64,000 nucleotides of DNA from Actinomarina sp002308095 (GTDB taxonomy: Bacteria; Actinomycetota; Acidimicrobiia; Actinomarinales; Actinomarinaceae), in assembly GCA_045563135.1 (NCBI GenBank), contig JBJKUL010000001.1:1-64000 (forward strand), in the 5' to 3' direction. Shown here piece after piece: positions 34,888-43,038 of the stretch; positions within the stretch are counted from its first letter, which is position 1; each line of letters starts with the position of its first letter. A program made the translations under genes and the position numbers. The notes beneath the pieces were generated by a model. It was not told where the DNA came from and ran no database searches. It saw only the letters and a list, made by a program, of their open reading frames with translations.

Positions 34888-36090
34888 GTGTCAGCAGGAA
34901 AAGCTGTAATTGGACAATCAGGTGGGCCTACTGCTGTTATCAATAGATCTCTCGTTGGGTTTATTAAAGAAGCTACAAATTCAAATTTTGATGAAATATT
35001 AGGAGCTAAACATGGTTTAGCTGGAATGTTAAGCCAAGATTTTGTAGACCTTTCAAAACTTTCAGAGTCACAGTTATATGGAATAGGAAAAACTCCAGCC
35101 GCAGCCCTAGGTTCTGTTAGAAAAAAGCCTACTGATAAAGACATAGAACAACTAGTTACTATTTTTGAAAAACAAAACATTAGAAACTTTTTCTACATAG
35201 GTGGAAATGATTCTGCTGAAACCGCAAACTTGGTAGCCGAAGGCGCAAAAAGCATAGGCTACGAAATGAAGGCATTTCACATCCCGAAAACTATTGATAA
35301 TGATCTTTTAGAAACAGACCACTGTCCAGGTTACGGATCGGCAGCAAGATTTGTAGCTCATGCCTTTCAAGGAGATGATGCAGACAATAGAAGTCTTAGT
35401 GGAATTAAAATTAATGTTTTAATGGGAAGACATGCAGGATGGTTAACAGCTGCAAGTACATTAGGTAAATCATCAGAAGAGGACGGACCACACTTAGTGT
35501 ATGTTCCTGAAAAAACTTTTAATATTGAAAGCTTTTTGAAAGAAGTTAAAGAGGTTTACGATGCACTTGGAAGATGTGTTGTGGCCGTTTCAGAGGGTGT
35601 TCATAATGAAAAAGGTGAATACTTTCTTCAAACATATGCAGATCAATCTGGTTCAGGTTTAGCTGGAAAGACTGATAGTCACGGCAATATACAACTTTCA
35701 GGATCAGGAGCACTCGGTGATACTTTAACAAACATAGTCTCAGAATATATTGAGGGAGCAAGGGTTAGAGCGGATACTTTTGGATACCTACAAAGATCTT
35801 TTATTGCGGATGTTTCTAGTGTTGATGCAGAAGAAGCGGAGAGAGTTGGACAACATGCTGTTTTAGCATCAAAAGAAGTTCAAAGTGGTTCAATTATTCT
35901 TAAAAGGCAATTCTCCGAAAAATATTACTGTGAAGTTGGCACTACAGAACTACACAAGGTAGCAAAACATACTAAAGAAATGCCAGCAGAATTTATAGAC
36001 TCAACGAAACCCTACGTTACAAACGAGTTTTTTGAGTACGCCATGCCGCTTACTGGTGGGATAGAACCTAAAACTCAAATCTTTGTATAG
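34888..36090 (+). CDS. Phosphofructokinase, PPi-dependent type
   Basis: A 400-residue PFK-family enzyme from a GTG start. It has the phosphate loop GQSGGPTAVIN, GGNDSAETA and PKTIDND. In this family an Asp in GG(D/N)DS and Lys in PKTIDND mark pyrophosphate rather than ATP as donor; both are present. It converts fructose 6-phosphate and the 1,6-bisphosphate reversibly. Another family member class with sedoheptulose 7-phosphate activity cannot be excluded. It is followed directly by a thioesterase. Confidence 0.88.
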   Translation: MSAGKAVIGQSGGPTAVINRSLVGFIKEATNSNFDEILGAKHGLAGMLSQDFVDLSKLSESQLYGIGKTPAAALGSVRKKPTDKDIEQLVTIFEKQNIRNFFYIGGNDSAETANLVAEGAKSIGYEMKAFHIPKTIDNDLLETDHCPGYGSAARFVAHAFQGDDADNRSLSGIKINVLMGRHAGWLTAASTLGKSSEEDGPHLVYVPEKTFNIESFLKEVKEVYDALGRCVVAVSEGVHNEKGEYFLQTYADQSGSGLAGKTDSHGNIQLSGSGALGDTLTNIVSEYIEGARVRADTFGYLQRSFIADVSSVDAEEAERVGQHAVLASKEVQSGSIILKRQFSEKYYCEVGTTELHKVAKHTKEMPAEFIDSTKPYVTNEFFEYAMPLTGGIEPKTQIFV

Positions 36091-36522
36091 ATGGCAAAAA
36101 TAAGCTTAGTAAAACAAGACTTTAAGGCTTTCTGGGAAGCAACAGTAAGGTATTACGAACTAGATCCTCAAGGTGTTATGCATAATGCAAACCACGTTGC
36201 ATTTTTTGACCAAGCAATTACTGCTTATTTTAAACATATAAACTATGACTATTTAAAAGATATTGAAGATACAAACAAAGACTTTCACACGGTTCAGGTT
36301 TTGGTGCAGTACAACAAACCCCTTTATTTCGACCAAGTAGTAGAGGTTGGTGCAAAAATTAAAGAGATCGGCAATTCGAGTATGACCTGGATAATGGGAA
36401 TGTTTTTAAAAGAAACTGGAGAATTGGTAAGTTCCTGTGAGGCAATTCATGTTTACACTGATCAAAAAACAATGAAACCAACTCCAATAACAGAGGACCT
36501 TAAAAAAAAGTTAAAACTATAA
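36091..36522 (+). CDS. Acyl-CoA thioesterase, hotdog fold
   Basis: A 143-residue 4-hydroxybenzoyl-CoA thioesterase-like protein: VRYYELDPQGVMHNANHVAFFDQA (about 12-35) is the family signature, with Asp in the active-site position. Cytosolic. It abuts the phosphofructokinase gene with no spacer. Substrate unknown; YbgC- or FadM-like housekeeping roles are possible. Confidence 0.87.
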   Translation: MAKISLVKQDFKAFWEATVRYYELDPQGVMHNANHVAFFDQAITAYFKHINYDYLKDIEDTNKDFHTVQVLVQYNKPLYFDQVVEVGAKIKEIGNSSMTWIMGMFLKETGELVSSCEAIHVYTDQKTMKPTPITEDLKKKLKL

Positions 36523-36587
36523 ATTTATTGAAGAAACTTTCTTATTAAATTCTCAGAATTGATGTGTTAAATTAAATGGAGATGGAT

Positions 36588-37073
36588 ATGAAAAAGATAT
36601 TAATATTTTGCTTATTCTTTAGCTTATGCTCTCCTTCGGCTAACGAGGGCATTGTTTCTTTGTCCGACAAAACAACAACAACTCTAATGGTATCCGGGGA
36701 AGACTATCCAATAGTTTTAACCCAATGTCTGAATGAAGAACATGGCTACAATATAGTAACTCCATTTGATGTTCAAGATTTAAAAACAACTCTCGATCAA
36801 ATGAGTAATACAAAAGATGAGAGAACACAACTTTTGGAAGATGTCGATCTTTGCGTAAATAAGTATGATCTCTGGTCAGAATCTCAATCAATTAACCCGG
36901 ATGAATTAGCAAAATTATATGATGAAAACCTAGAGCTAGCTAAATGTCTAAGAGAAAAGGGGTTAAACGTACCCGATCCCAACCAGCAAGAACCAAAGCT
37001 TGATTTAAGCAACCTACAGAAGTCAAAAGAAGATATTACTCCACTACTGCAAGAATGTGGATTTAGTAAGTAA
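36588..37073 (+). CDS. Cys-repeat lipoprotein, copy 1
   Basis: A 161-residue lipoprotein. I chose ATG 36588, which has GGAG six bases before it and gives MKKILIFCLFFSLC; the ATG at 36576 lies in that site. A Thr-rich linker follows (DKTTTTL), then two similar units: LTQCLNEEHGYN with VDLCVNKYDLW, and LAKCLREKGLNVPDP with LQECGF. Each unit has a Cys in CL(R/N)ExG and a second Cys about 40 or more residues later, which suggests two disulfides outside the membrane. Three paralogues follow within 11 kb. In actinobacteria such CMREHGVDMPDP proteins sit beside MacB-type exporters; function unknown. Confidence 0.8.
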   Translation: MKKILIFCLFFSLCSPSANEGIVSLSDKTTTTLMVSGEDYPIVLTQCLNEEHGYNIVTPFDVQDLKTTLDQMSNTKDERTQLLEDVDLCVNKYDLWSESQSINPDELAKLYDENLELAKCLREKGLNVPDPNQQEPKLDLSNLQKSKEDITPLLQECGFSK

Positions 37074-37080
37074 TAAGTAT

Positions 37081-38358
37081 TTAAAAACTAACTATAAATT
37101 TAGCTCCACCAAGGTCAGATTTATCTACTGTAATATTCCAGTCATACTTTAAAACAATATTTTTTACAATACTTAAACCAAGACCCTTACCGCTATCATT
37201 TCTTGTTCTTGATTCATCTTCCTGCCAGAAGGGAGAGAATATCAAATCATAATTTTCTGGGCTGATCCCCACTCCGTCATCCTCAATTATTACTGAGGGA
37301 GCTTTCATAACCAATTCCGTGCTTATAGTTATTTTTTTTGATTTAAATTTTTCTGCATTTCCAATCAAATTGTTAAGCATTAATTTAAGTATTTTTTGGT
37401 TTGCAACAACCTTTATTTCAAGATTGTTTTTAAAATCAATATTCCTGTCCTCAATAGTAGTTTCAATTAATTTATTCAAATTAATTTTTTCATCAGAAAC
37501 ATCATCTTTACTGGAAGTCTCAAGTGTTAATAATGCCTCCAGTATGGAGTTGATTTCAAATATATCTTCTTCAACTCCAGCGAGGTTTCTCTTTTCTACA
37601 CTGCCTTCTTTTTTCAACTTTTCAATTTGTAATTTTAAACTTGTTAGTGGTGTTTTTAGCTCATGTGATGCATTTGAGATAAACTGCTTCTGACTAATTG
37701 AACTGATATGAACTTTCTCAAGAAGAGAATTAAACGTTGAAATTAGTCTCCCAAGCTCATCATTACTTTTTACCTCATCAAGTCTTTCCACTTTTGCCAA
37801 AGGTTCAAATTGAGATATCTTTTTGATAGACCTACTAACAGGTCTTAATGCGATTTCTAATGAAATTAAAATCCCAATAACAACAAACAGAGAGGCAAAA
37901 ATATAACTAATTACAAAAAGTCTCTCTATACCGTCGACTATTAGTCGAGGAGTAGACTCACTAAAGCCCACAACAATGCTTACTTCTTTGTCTACACTTT
38001 CAGTTTTTATAAAATTTAGATCATTTTTATTTTCATCGAATTCAACTTTTCTAGGATTGAAATCATCAATGAGACGAGGAGGAAAGTAGCTGTACTCTCT
38101 TATAAGTTTTCCACTTTGATTATCGTAAATAAATACAAAATAATCACCTATGCGTGGTGAGTTTCTCAGATTTAAATTCCTATAGTCTTGTTCTAATTCT
38201 TCTACTAATCTCTCTCGCCCATCTTCCAAGGCACTTCTATATCTAATTTCTGCAATTTGCTCTAAAATATCCGGAGCTACAAAAAAACCACCACCAAGGA
38301 CAATAAGTGTGATAATTATAATTTTTGTTCTTATTCCAACACTTTGCATTAATCCCAC
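37081..38358 (-). CDS. Sensor histidine kinase
   Basis: A 425-residue membrane kinase: helix about 13-30, extracytoplasmic domain about 31-135, helix about 137-163, HAMP (about 165-215), HisKA with SNASHELKTPLTSLK (phospho-His near 230), and HATPase with N box MLNNLIGNAEKF, G1 DDGVGI and G2 GKGLGLSIVK. All motifs for kinase activity are intact. It overlaps the response regulator gene by ten bases. The sensed signal is unknown but is probably envelope-related, judging by the divergent secreted-protein genes. Confidence 0.94.
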   Translation of the reverse strand: MGLMQSVGIRTKIIIITLIVLGGGFFVAPDILEQIAEIRYRSALEDGRERLVEELEQDYRNLNLRNSPRIGDYFVFIYDNQSGKLIREYSYFPPRLIDDFNPRKVEFDENKNDLNFIKTESVDKEVSIVVGFSESTPRLIVDGIERLFVISYIFASLFVVIGILISLEIALRPVSRSIKKISQFEPLAKVERLDEVKSNDELGRLISTFNSLLEKVHISSISQKQFISNASHELKTPLTSLKLQIEKLKKEGSVEKRNLAGVEEDIFEINSILEALLTLETSSKDDVSDEKINLNKLIETTIEDRNIDFKNNLEIKVVANQKILKLMLNNLIGNAEKFKSKKITISTELVMKAPSVIIEDDGVGISPENYDLIFSPFWQEDESRTRNDSGKGLGLSIVKNIVLKYDWNITVDKSDLGGAKFIVSF

Positions 38359-39023
38359 CTATACCCAAAACCACGAACAGTGTTTACATGCTGATGTAGA
38401 TTGAATGGTTTCAATTTTTTTCTTAGGTAACCTATATATACTTCAACTTTATTATCATCCTCTTCGGTTGGATATAAGATTTCCCAGACTTCCTCTAATA
38501 ATTCACTTTTAGCAACAATATTTCCAATGTTCCTTAATAAGAAGGTGAGTAAATCAAACTCCTGTCTTGTTAGTTTAATTTCAACCTCGTTACAGATAAC
38601 CTTTCTTGCAGATATGTCAATTTTCAAATCCTGAAATTCTAAGATATTATTGTGTGGTTCATCATTTTTCAAAAGCTTACGAACTCTCGCAAGAAGCTCA
38701 ACCATGGAGAAGGGTTTTTTTAAATAATCGTTTGCGCCAGTATCAAGACCCTCTTCAACATCATATTCTCCGCTTTTTGCTGTCAGCATTAAAATTGGTG
38801 TGACTATTCCAATTTCTCTTACTTTTGCGCAAAGTTTATACCCGTTCATTTTTGGCATCATTATATCTAGGATTACTAGATCGGGTTGATTTTCGATAAT
38901 CTTAAAATAACCGTCTTCTCCATCAAAAGATTGTTCTACAACATAGCCTTCATCTTGTAGCGAATCTTTAACCAAGTCTGATATTTTCTTATCATCTTCA
39001 ACTAAAAGTATTTTTTTTACCAC
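38349..39023 (-). CDS. OmpR-family response regulator
   Basis: A 224-residue regulator: receiver domain with acidic pair EDD (about 9-11), phospho-Asp in LVILDIMMPKMNGY (about 52), Lys in YLKKPF; then a winged-helix DNA-binding domain with LTRQEFDLLTFLLRN and VNTVRGFGYRWD. GTG start. It is the partner of the overlapping kinase. A direct-repeat site that could bind it lies just upstream, and a similar one lies before the exporter operon. Confidence 0.95.
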   Translation of the reverse strand: MVKKILLVEDDKKISDLVKDSLQDEGYVVEQSFDGEDGYFKIIENQPDLVILDIMMPKMNGYKLCAKVREIGIVTPILMLTAKSGEYDVEEGLDTGANDYLKKPFSMVELLARVRKLLKNDEPHNNILEFQDLKIDISARKVICNEVEIKLTRQEFDLLTFLLRNIGNIVAKSELLEEVWEILYPTEEDDNKVEVYIGYLRKKLKPFNLHQHVNTVRGFGYRWD

Positions 39024-39075
39024 TAGTTAATAATGACAACATAAATAAATTTATCAAGTGTTAGGTAATACTCAC

Positions 39076-39100
39076 CACAGAAACTTCACAGGTTTATCAG
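39076..39100 (+). promoter_or_regulatory. Candidate response-regulator binding site 1
   Basis: CACAG occurs twice 11 bases apart (39076 and 39087), within CAGAAACTTCACAGGTTTAT. An 11-base period fits tandem binding of an OmpR-type dimer. It lies in the divergent gap between the regulator gene and the secreted-protein gene. A near copy precedes the macA-like gene (43896-43914). Confidence 0.5.
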
Positions 39101-39153
39101 AATATCCTAAGGTTACAGCTGTTACAAAAGAGTATGAAAAAGAAAGGACGAAT

Positions 39154-39632
39154 ATGAAAAGATTATTATTAGGAGTAGGCGTTTTTGGTCTTGCTCTCGG
39201 TGTAGGCATTATGGGTATATCTTATGCCTCAGAAGCTCCTCAAGTTAGAGAGAATTTTTTTGAAAAAAAGGTTGCAAATGACAAAGCTGACAAACACAAT
39301 CTTCTAGAAGAGTGTCTTAACAGGATCTTGTCGAAGAGGGTACCCTGTCTCAGAATCAGTCTGATAGTGTATTAAGCGCTGTTGAATCAAAAAAAATAAC
39401 GATAAAAGCGGAAAGACAAGAAATCAAAGATCTAATTAAAGAAATGCTTGAAGATGGAGAAATTACCGTAGTAGAACTAGATTCTGTAGCAACGATAGAT
39501 CAAGAAAAAATAGATCGATTTAAAGAACGCTTTTCAGAGGAGCTTGAAGACGGGGTAATTTCAGAAGAAGAGTTTAAAGACAACATTAAAAGTCATCACA
39601 GAAAAGGACACCATAAGTCGAAAGGCAGGTAA
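39154..39632 (+). pseudogene. Secreted Glu/Lys-rich protein gene, frameshifted
   Basis: Read from ATG 39154 (AAAGGA upstream) it begins MKRLLLGVGVFGLALGVGIMG with a cleavable signal ending YASEA, and continues to EECLN near 39321, where the frame stops being sensible. One frame over, from 39321, the sequence continues QDLVEEGTLSQNQSD and runs to the stop at 39632. So a single-base frameshift splits one gene of about 159 residues. The joined product has three similar segments (LVEEGTLSQNQ, MLEDGEITVVE, ELEDGVISEEE) and a His/Lys tail. Similar acidic secreted proteins stand beside two-component genes in actinobacteria. Mutation, assembly error or programmed shift are all possible. Confidence 0.7.
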
Positions 39633-39689
39633 GTAGTTAAGTATTTGTGTATTGGCCCTAGTCCAATGCACATTTACTAAAATGTAACC

Positions 39690-40131
39690 ATGAAAAAATT
39701 AATACCTGAAACAATCGAAAATAAAATTCCAAGTAACAAATTTGTCTATTACTTTTGTTGGCTACTGGTTGCGTTCAATTTATTTAGAAGTCTTGAACAC
39801 ATATTTTCTGAAGATGGTGGAGCAGAATCTATTGCAGGTATTCCACTAAGTAGCTATTCACCAGATGCTGCAAACAACATTGTTTCAATATTTGCACAGT
39901 GGGGTTTTTCACAGCTAGTTTTAGCTTGCATTTTGCTTCTGGTTGTTTTAAAAATTAGAGAACTTATTCCGCTTATGTTGCTAATTATTGCTTTAGAAAA
40001 CATTATTCAGAGCAGGAATTGGTTTCTATAAGCCTTTAATCATAAGTGCAGATCCTCCAGGAGCACTTTCTCCCTTGATAGGTTTAGTGACTTTAATTTT
40101 CTTCTTTATTTCGATAAGAGAAAACAATTAA
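39690..40131 (+). pseudogene. Small membrane protein gene, frameshifted near its end
   Basis: The frame from ATG 39690 gives 113 residues with helices at about 18-34 and 72-102 and ends RNWFL at 40031. Skipping one base there gives YKPLIISADPPGALSPLIGLV and a further helix to a stop at 40131, which completes a plausible four-helix protein of about 146 residues. A PPG turn before the last helix is usual for this kind of small membrane protein. TAAAAT lies exactly at -12 to -7, so the gene is probably leaderless. I do not know its function. Confidence 0.6.
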
Positions 40132-40135
40132 AATT

Positions 40136-40726
40136 ATGAAAAAATATTTAACCATTTTTTTATTACTTATATTTGTTCTTTTCTCGGCGTGTTCATCATC
40201 AGATGAATCACAAGGAGTTGTTTCTACAAATGATTTATCAAGCGATACAACAGTTACAACAATTGCAGAGGAAGTAGTTGAAGAAGTAGTTTCAGTTGAA
40301 GATGCACAGCTTTTATTAGCCAGGTGCTTAAGAGGAAATGGATATGACATTAAGGATCCTAAAAATGATGAGAGCCTACAAAGTGTTTTGCAACCAGTGT
40401 TTTTAGCTGCTGATCAAAAAGGTAGAGAGGAACTTTTTGAGACCATTCAGACATGTGCTGAAGAGAATAACATACCGCTTGGTGGTTCAGCAGAGTTTGA
40501 AAATCCAGAGGCTGTTGCAGACTCTTTAGACACTCAGTTAGAGTTTGCTCAATGTTTACGAGAAAACGGGATAGAGATAGAAGACCCAAGTGCCGAAAGC
40601 CCCCTTAGACCTTTACTTGTAGAACTTGTTCAGTCTGGACAATATCTACAGACCCAAATTCAAGAAGCTGCTGGTATATGTTTTGACGATCTTGGAATTG
40701 ACCCACCACAACAGGGCAGGGGTTAA
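40136..40726 (+). CDS. Cys-repeat lipoprotein, copy 2
   Basis: A 196-residue lipoprotein with signal and lipobox SAC near residue 19, Thr/Val/Glu-rich linker, then unit 1 (LARCLRGNGYDIKDP ... IQTCAEENN) and unit 2 (FAQCLRENGIEIEDP ... AGICFDDLG). Same family as the copies at 36.6, 43.3 and 47.4 kb. Its stop codon lies inside the first copy of the 17-bp direct repeat (40721-40737), so the presumed insertion lies exactly at its 3' end and leaves the protein whole. Confidence 0.82.
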   Translation: MKKYLTIFLLLIFVLFSACSSSDESQGVVSTNDLSSDTTVTTIAEEVVEEVVSVEDAQLLLARCLRGNGYDIKDPKNDESLQSVLQPVFLAADQKGREELFETIQTCAEENNIPLGGSAEFENPEAVADSLDTQLEFAQCLRENGIEIEDPSAESPLRPLLVELVQSGQYLQTQIQEAAGICFDDLGIDPPQQGRG

Positions 40727-40737
40727 AGCTACATATA
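40721..40737 (+). repeat. 17-bp direct repeat, left copy
   Basis: GGTTAAAGCTACATATA, containing the stop codon of lipoprotein copy 2 and the first base of the next ATG. It is identical to 42410-42426. Confidence 0.95.
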
Positions 40738-42377
40738 TGGTAAATAAAGTCGTAAAAGCTGGTCGTATTCCTGCAGTTTTAGTCGGATGGAACATATTTG
40801 ATGCGCTACTTCATGTTGCGATTGACATGGCAGAGCCACTCCGAATAACTGGCAACATTATTGCTATTTTTGTTGCGGTTGCGATATTGATAGGTGCTCC
40901 CAAAAAACTTTCTTCTAGCCTGTTGCTAGCTGCATTTATTTCAATTGTTGCTCTAAACACAGTTCATGTAAGTGAGCATGATTTTGCAATTCCCATGCTC
41001 ATTTTCATAGGCCTAAGTCTGTACTTGCTTCTCCGCTGGACTCAAATCTTAAAAATAGAAGATTTGAAAATTAGGGAACCTAAGAAGCAAAATTACTTTC
41101 ATAAACGATGGTTTGCTGTAGCATTGTCGATTTTTGGAGTGCTGGTTATATTGGCCGTGGGAGTTATGAACTCGCTGAATATGCAAGATCAGCTATTTGA
41201 CGGCGCTTTAAAAGAAGCTGATTATTGGAGTGATGAGCCGGTTATTTTATCTGCCGGTATGGGTTTTGAGGGGATTATTGGTTGGCCGGAAGTAAATGAA
41301 GAAACTGTTCGAGAGGCCGAAGGAACTTGGTATGGTTCAGTAATGTGTACAAATGGAGAGGATCCTCCAGCTGGCGCATATACCAGCATAGTAAGCACAG
41401 CCGGGGTTGAATTATTCTACAAGGGTACTGCTGAGGACGATGACGGGTTGCCAATTGTATTTAGTTGGCCTGTAGCCACAGAAACTGTTGATCTAACCGA
41501 TTTTCAATTCACACTGAATACAGGCGAGATCGTTTTTCCAAATAGCGCTGGAATGTTGCCAAACTGGGAATTAAATGAACGCAATACGGTTGTTGTGTTT
41601 GGTGATTTTGGCAATCGGGGTTTCAGTAGCGAGGATGGAGCAATTTTCCCTGTAAGGCTAGATATTGTTGAAGACGAAACACCGCTACTACTTATTGGTC
41701 CGAACGGCCAAGAATTTAATGCAGTGGGCTTGAGCTGGGAAACTGATGCAAGCCCTTATGATTCGGGACCGAAATTGGTCGGGGCTAAACTGAACCATGT
41801 CGGTAGTGAGGCAATGGGTGAAGGTGGTTTGGGAGTTGGAGAAAGATCTGGAGTTTTGCCAAACGACGAACTATCACTGTATGACGAGGCTGACTTTCGC
41901 ATACGCGTGCTAACAACAGGAGGCTTCTCACCCGATGGTATTACTGGTTTGACCCCCACAATGTTTGAGGACTTTTTCCGAATTCACGCCAATGGGTCTA
42001 ACGGTGAAGTAGTTCTCTTGGAAAAGGTGGGTCAGGAGTATCTAGTAGCAGGCGGAACACTCAGAATTGTTGGGCTTTCGGATTTGGGGCAAAAAGAAAA
42101 CCCTGATGAAGGAATCTTTTATGATGATTGTTATGCTGAAGATAGGGATAACTACATAGACATAATCCTAGTTGGCGACGAAGCAGCAGCACGAAACATT
42201 ACCCATGTAGAAATCCCATCACTAGAGGGTGGTTACAGTGCCTTTTACAATCCTGGTGGTCCTGGCCCAGAACCATTTGAGGGCGTTAGGTATACCGCTC
42301 CGGGACCAGCAGATCTGGAGCCTGTCATAAACGCCCTAGATAACCCGATGCGAGTTAGTCGCGAAGCCAAGAATTAG
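40737..42377 (+). CDS. Membrane protein with large extracytoplasmic domain, unknown, probably acquired
   Basis: A 546-residue protein. I start it at the ATG 40737, just after the left repeat; the frame upstream overlaps lipoprotein copy 2. About four helices lie in the first 100 residues, a fifth at about 125-145 (FAVALSIFGVLVILAVGVMN), and the rest (about 150-546) is an acidic, Gly-rich soluble domain, probably outside the cell. It contains the few-Cys sequence GSVMCTNGEDPP and DDCYAEDRD. I recognise no family. G+C is near 48-50% in sampled rows, above its neighbours, and codon choice is accordingly different. Confidence 0.75.
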   Translation: MVNKVVKAGRIPAVLVGWNIFDALLHVAIDMAEPLRITGNIIAIFVAVAILIGAPKKLSSSLLLAAFISIVALNTVHVSEHDFAIPMLIFIGLSLYLLLRWTQILKIEDLKIREPKKQNYFHKRWFAVALSIFGVLVILAVGVMNSLNMQDQLFDGALKEADYWSDEPVILSAGMGFEGIIGWPEVNEETVREAEGTWYGSVMCTNGEDPPAGAYTSIVSTAGVELFYKGTAEDDDGLPIVFSWPVATETVDLTDFQFTLNTGEIVFPNSAGMLPNWELNERNTVVVFGDFGNRGFSSEDGAIFPVRLDIVEDETPLLLIGPNGQEFNAVGLSWETDASPYDSGPKLVGAKLNHVGSEAMGEGGLGVGERSGVLPNDELSLYDEADFRIRVLTTGGFSPDGITGLTPTMFEDFFRIHANGSNGEVVLLEKVGQEYLVAGGTLRIVGLSDLGQKENPDEGIFYDDCYAEDRDNYIDIILVGDEAAARNITHVEIPSLEGGYSAFYNPGGPGPEPFEGVRYTAPGPADLEPVINALDNPMRVSREAKN

Positions 42378-42393
42378 AATGTTTCTAGTCCTT

Positions 42394-42412
42394 ACCTCTA
42401 CAAGGTAGAGGT
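42394..42412. repeat. Hairpin overlapping the right direct repeat
   Basis: Perfect 8-bp stem ACCTCTAC-aag-GTAGAGGT whose right arm runs three bases into the 17-bp repeat. It has no T-run, so it is not a good terminator. It could be a recombination-site structure, though it does not match the integron attC core. Confidence 0.5.
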
Positions 42413-42426
42413 TAAAGCTACATATA
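42410..42426 (+). repeat. 17-bp direct repeat, right copy
   Basis: GGTTAAAGCTACATATA, identical to the left copy at 40721-40737; the flanking bases on both sides differ between copies. Confidence 0.95.
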
Positions 42427-42474
42427 ATTAATAATTTTGGCGGCAAACTTAGTATAACTTATAAAAAATATTAA

Positions 42475-42516
42475 ATGTATACTATATTTTACATAATGTA
42501 TACTATATTTTACATA
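42475..42516. repeat. 21-bp perfect tandem duplication, possible operator
   Basis: Two identical 21-base units in tandem. Each unit contains ATGTA and TACAT as inverted ends around an AT core. It lies upstream of the membrane protein/XRE regulator pair and could be the regulator's operator. The 227-base gap around it holds no other gene except the short leader frame. Confidence 0.6.
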
Positions 42517-42551
42517 TTGAATAAATTACAAAAACATAATTAAGGAGAATA

Positions 42552-42602
42552 ATGAAAAATAAGTATTTGAAAGAGATCAGATTGAAAGTTATAGGGTTAT
42601 AA
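42552..42602 (+). CDS. Possible 16-residue leader peptide
   Basis: The frame MKNKYLKEIRLKVIGL has a strong ribosome-binding site (AAGGAG) before it and stops two bases before the ATG of the following membrane protein gene. It may be a leader peptide for coupled translation, or the old N-terminus of that membrane protein cut off by a frameshift. Confidence 0.4.
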   Translation: MKNKYLKEIRLKVIGL

Positions 42603-42604
42603 GT

Positions 42605-43027
42605 ATGAACGCAAAACTTATAGGAATCGTAGCAGAGATAGGCGCAACATCACTAACGATGATTTGGACGTGGAGGAACTTAAGTGGATTCTCAACAATG
42701 ACTATAAAGTCAATTGCTAAAGTCCTTACACAGGGAATCGGGATCGCTATTGGGGCAATTGTTTTGGTCTCAATATTTGTTTCTATTTTTTCAGCAATTC
42801 AAAGTGGAGATCATAGTGGTGCAGGTCTTGAAGATGAAAGAGATAGAATGTATGAACTATATGCCACACAACTCAGCAGCGGTATATTTGGCTTGGCCCT
42901 TGTAACAGTTCTTATTTTAATGGGCTGGTTTAATCTTTCCATCAACACAGGACTTATTGCTATTGTCTACTCAGGATTTACTGCAGTTGTTGCAAGCGGT
43001 TTTTTAAGAATGTATCTTTATAGATAA
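42605..43027 (+). CDS. Small membrane protein paired with XRE regulator
   Basis: A 140-residue protein with about four helices (about 5-22, 38-62, 90-112, 115-136) and a short acidic loop (GLEDERDRMYELYA). It matches the general pattern of DUF2178-type membrane proteins that sit beside short XRE regulators in many bacteria and archaea. The regulator gene starts 11 bases downstream. Function unknown. Confidence 0.7.
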   Translation: MNAKLIGIVAEIGATSLTMIWTWRNLSGFSTMTIKSIAKVLTQGIGIAIGAIVLVSIFVSIFSAIQSGDHSGAGLEDERDRMYELYATQLSSGIFGLALVTVLILMGWFNLSINTGLIAIVYSGFTAVVASGFLRMYLYR

Positions 43028-43038
43028 TAAAAATAAAA

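Larger units (their letters stand above)
40721..42426 (+). mobile_element. Candidate inserted gene cassette between direct repeats
   Basis: A 1,689-bp unit (one repeat plus 1,672 bases) bounded by perfect 17-bp direct repeats and holding a single gene. Hand counts of the 60-base rows starting 41281 and 41701 give 29 and 30 G+C, against 22 for the row at 40381 just outside, so the composition differs. A stem (42394-42412) lies beside the right repeat. No recombinase or transposase gene is inside or near. Excision between the repeats would leave one clean repeat copy at the lipoprotein stop. Confidence 0.6.

Noticed and set aside
39310..39325. Programmed -1 frameshift signal in the secreted-protein gene
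   Set aside because: No X-XXY-YYZ slippery heptamer in the right frame and no obvious downstream stem; mutation or assembly error is simpler.
40626..40736. Earlier start for the cassette gene
   Set aside because: The frame before 40737 overlaps the coding end of lipoprotein copy 2 and reads as noise; the cassette boundary and ATG coincide.
42394..42426. Integron attC site at the cassette edge
   Set aside because: The core would need GTTRRRY and an RYYYAAC partner; the sequence reads GTTAAAG and lacks the partner, and no integrase is near.
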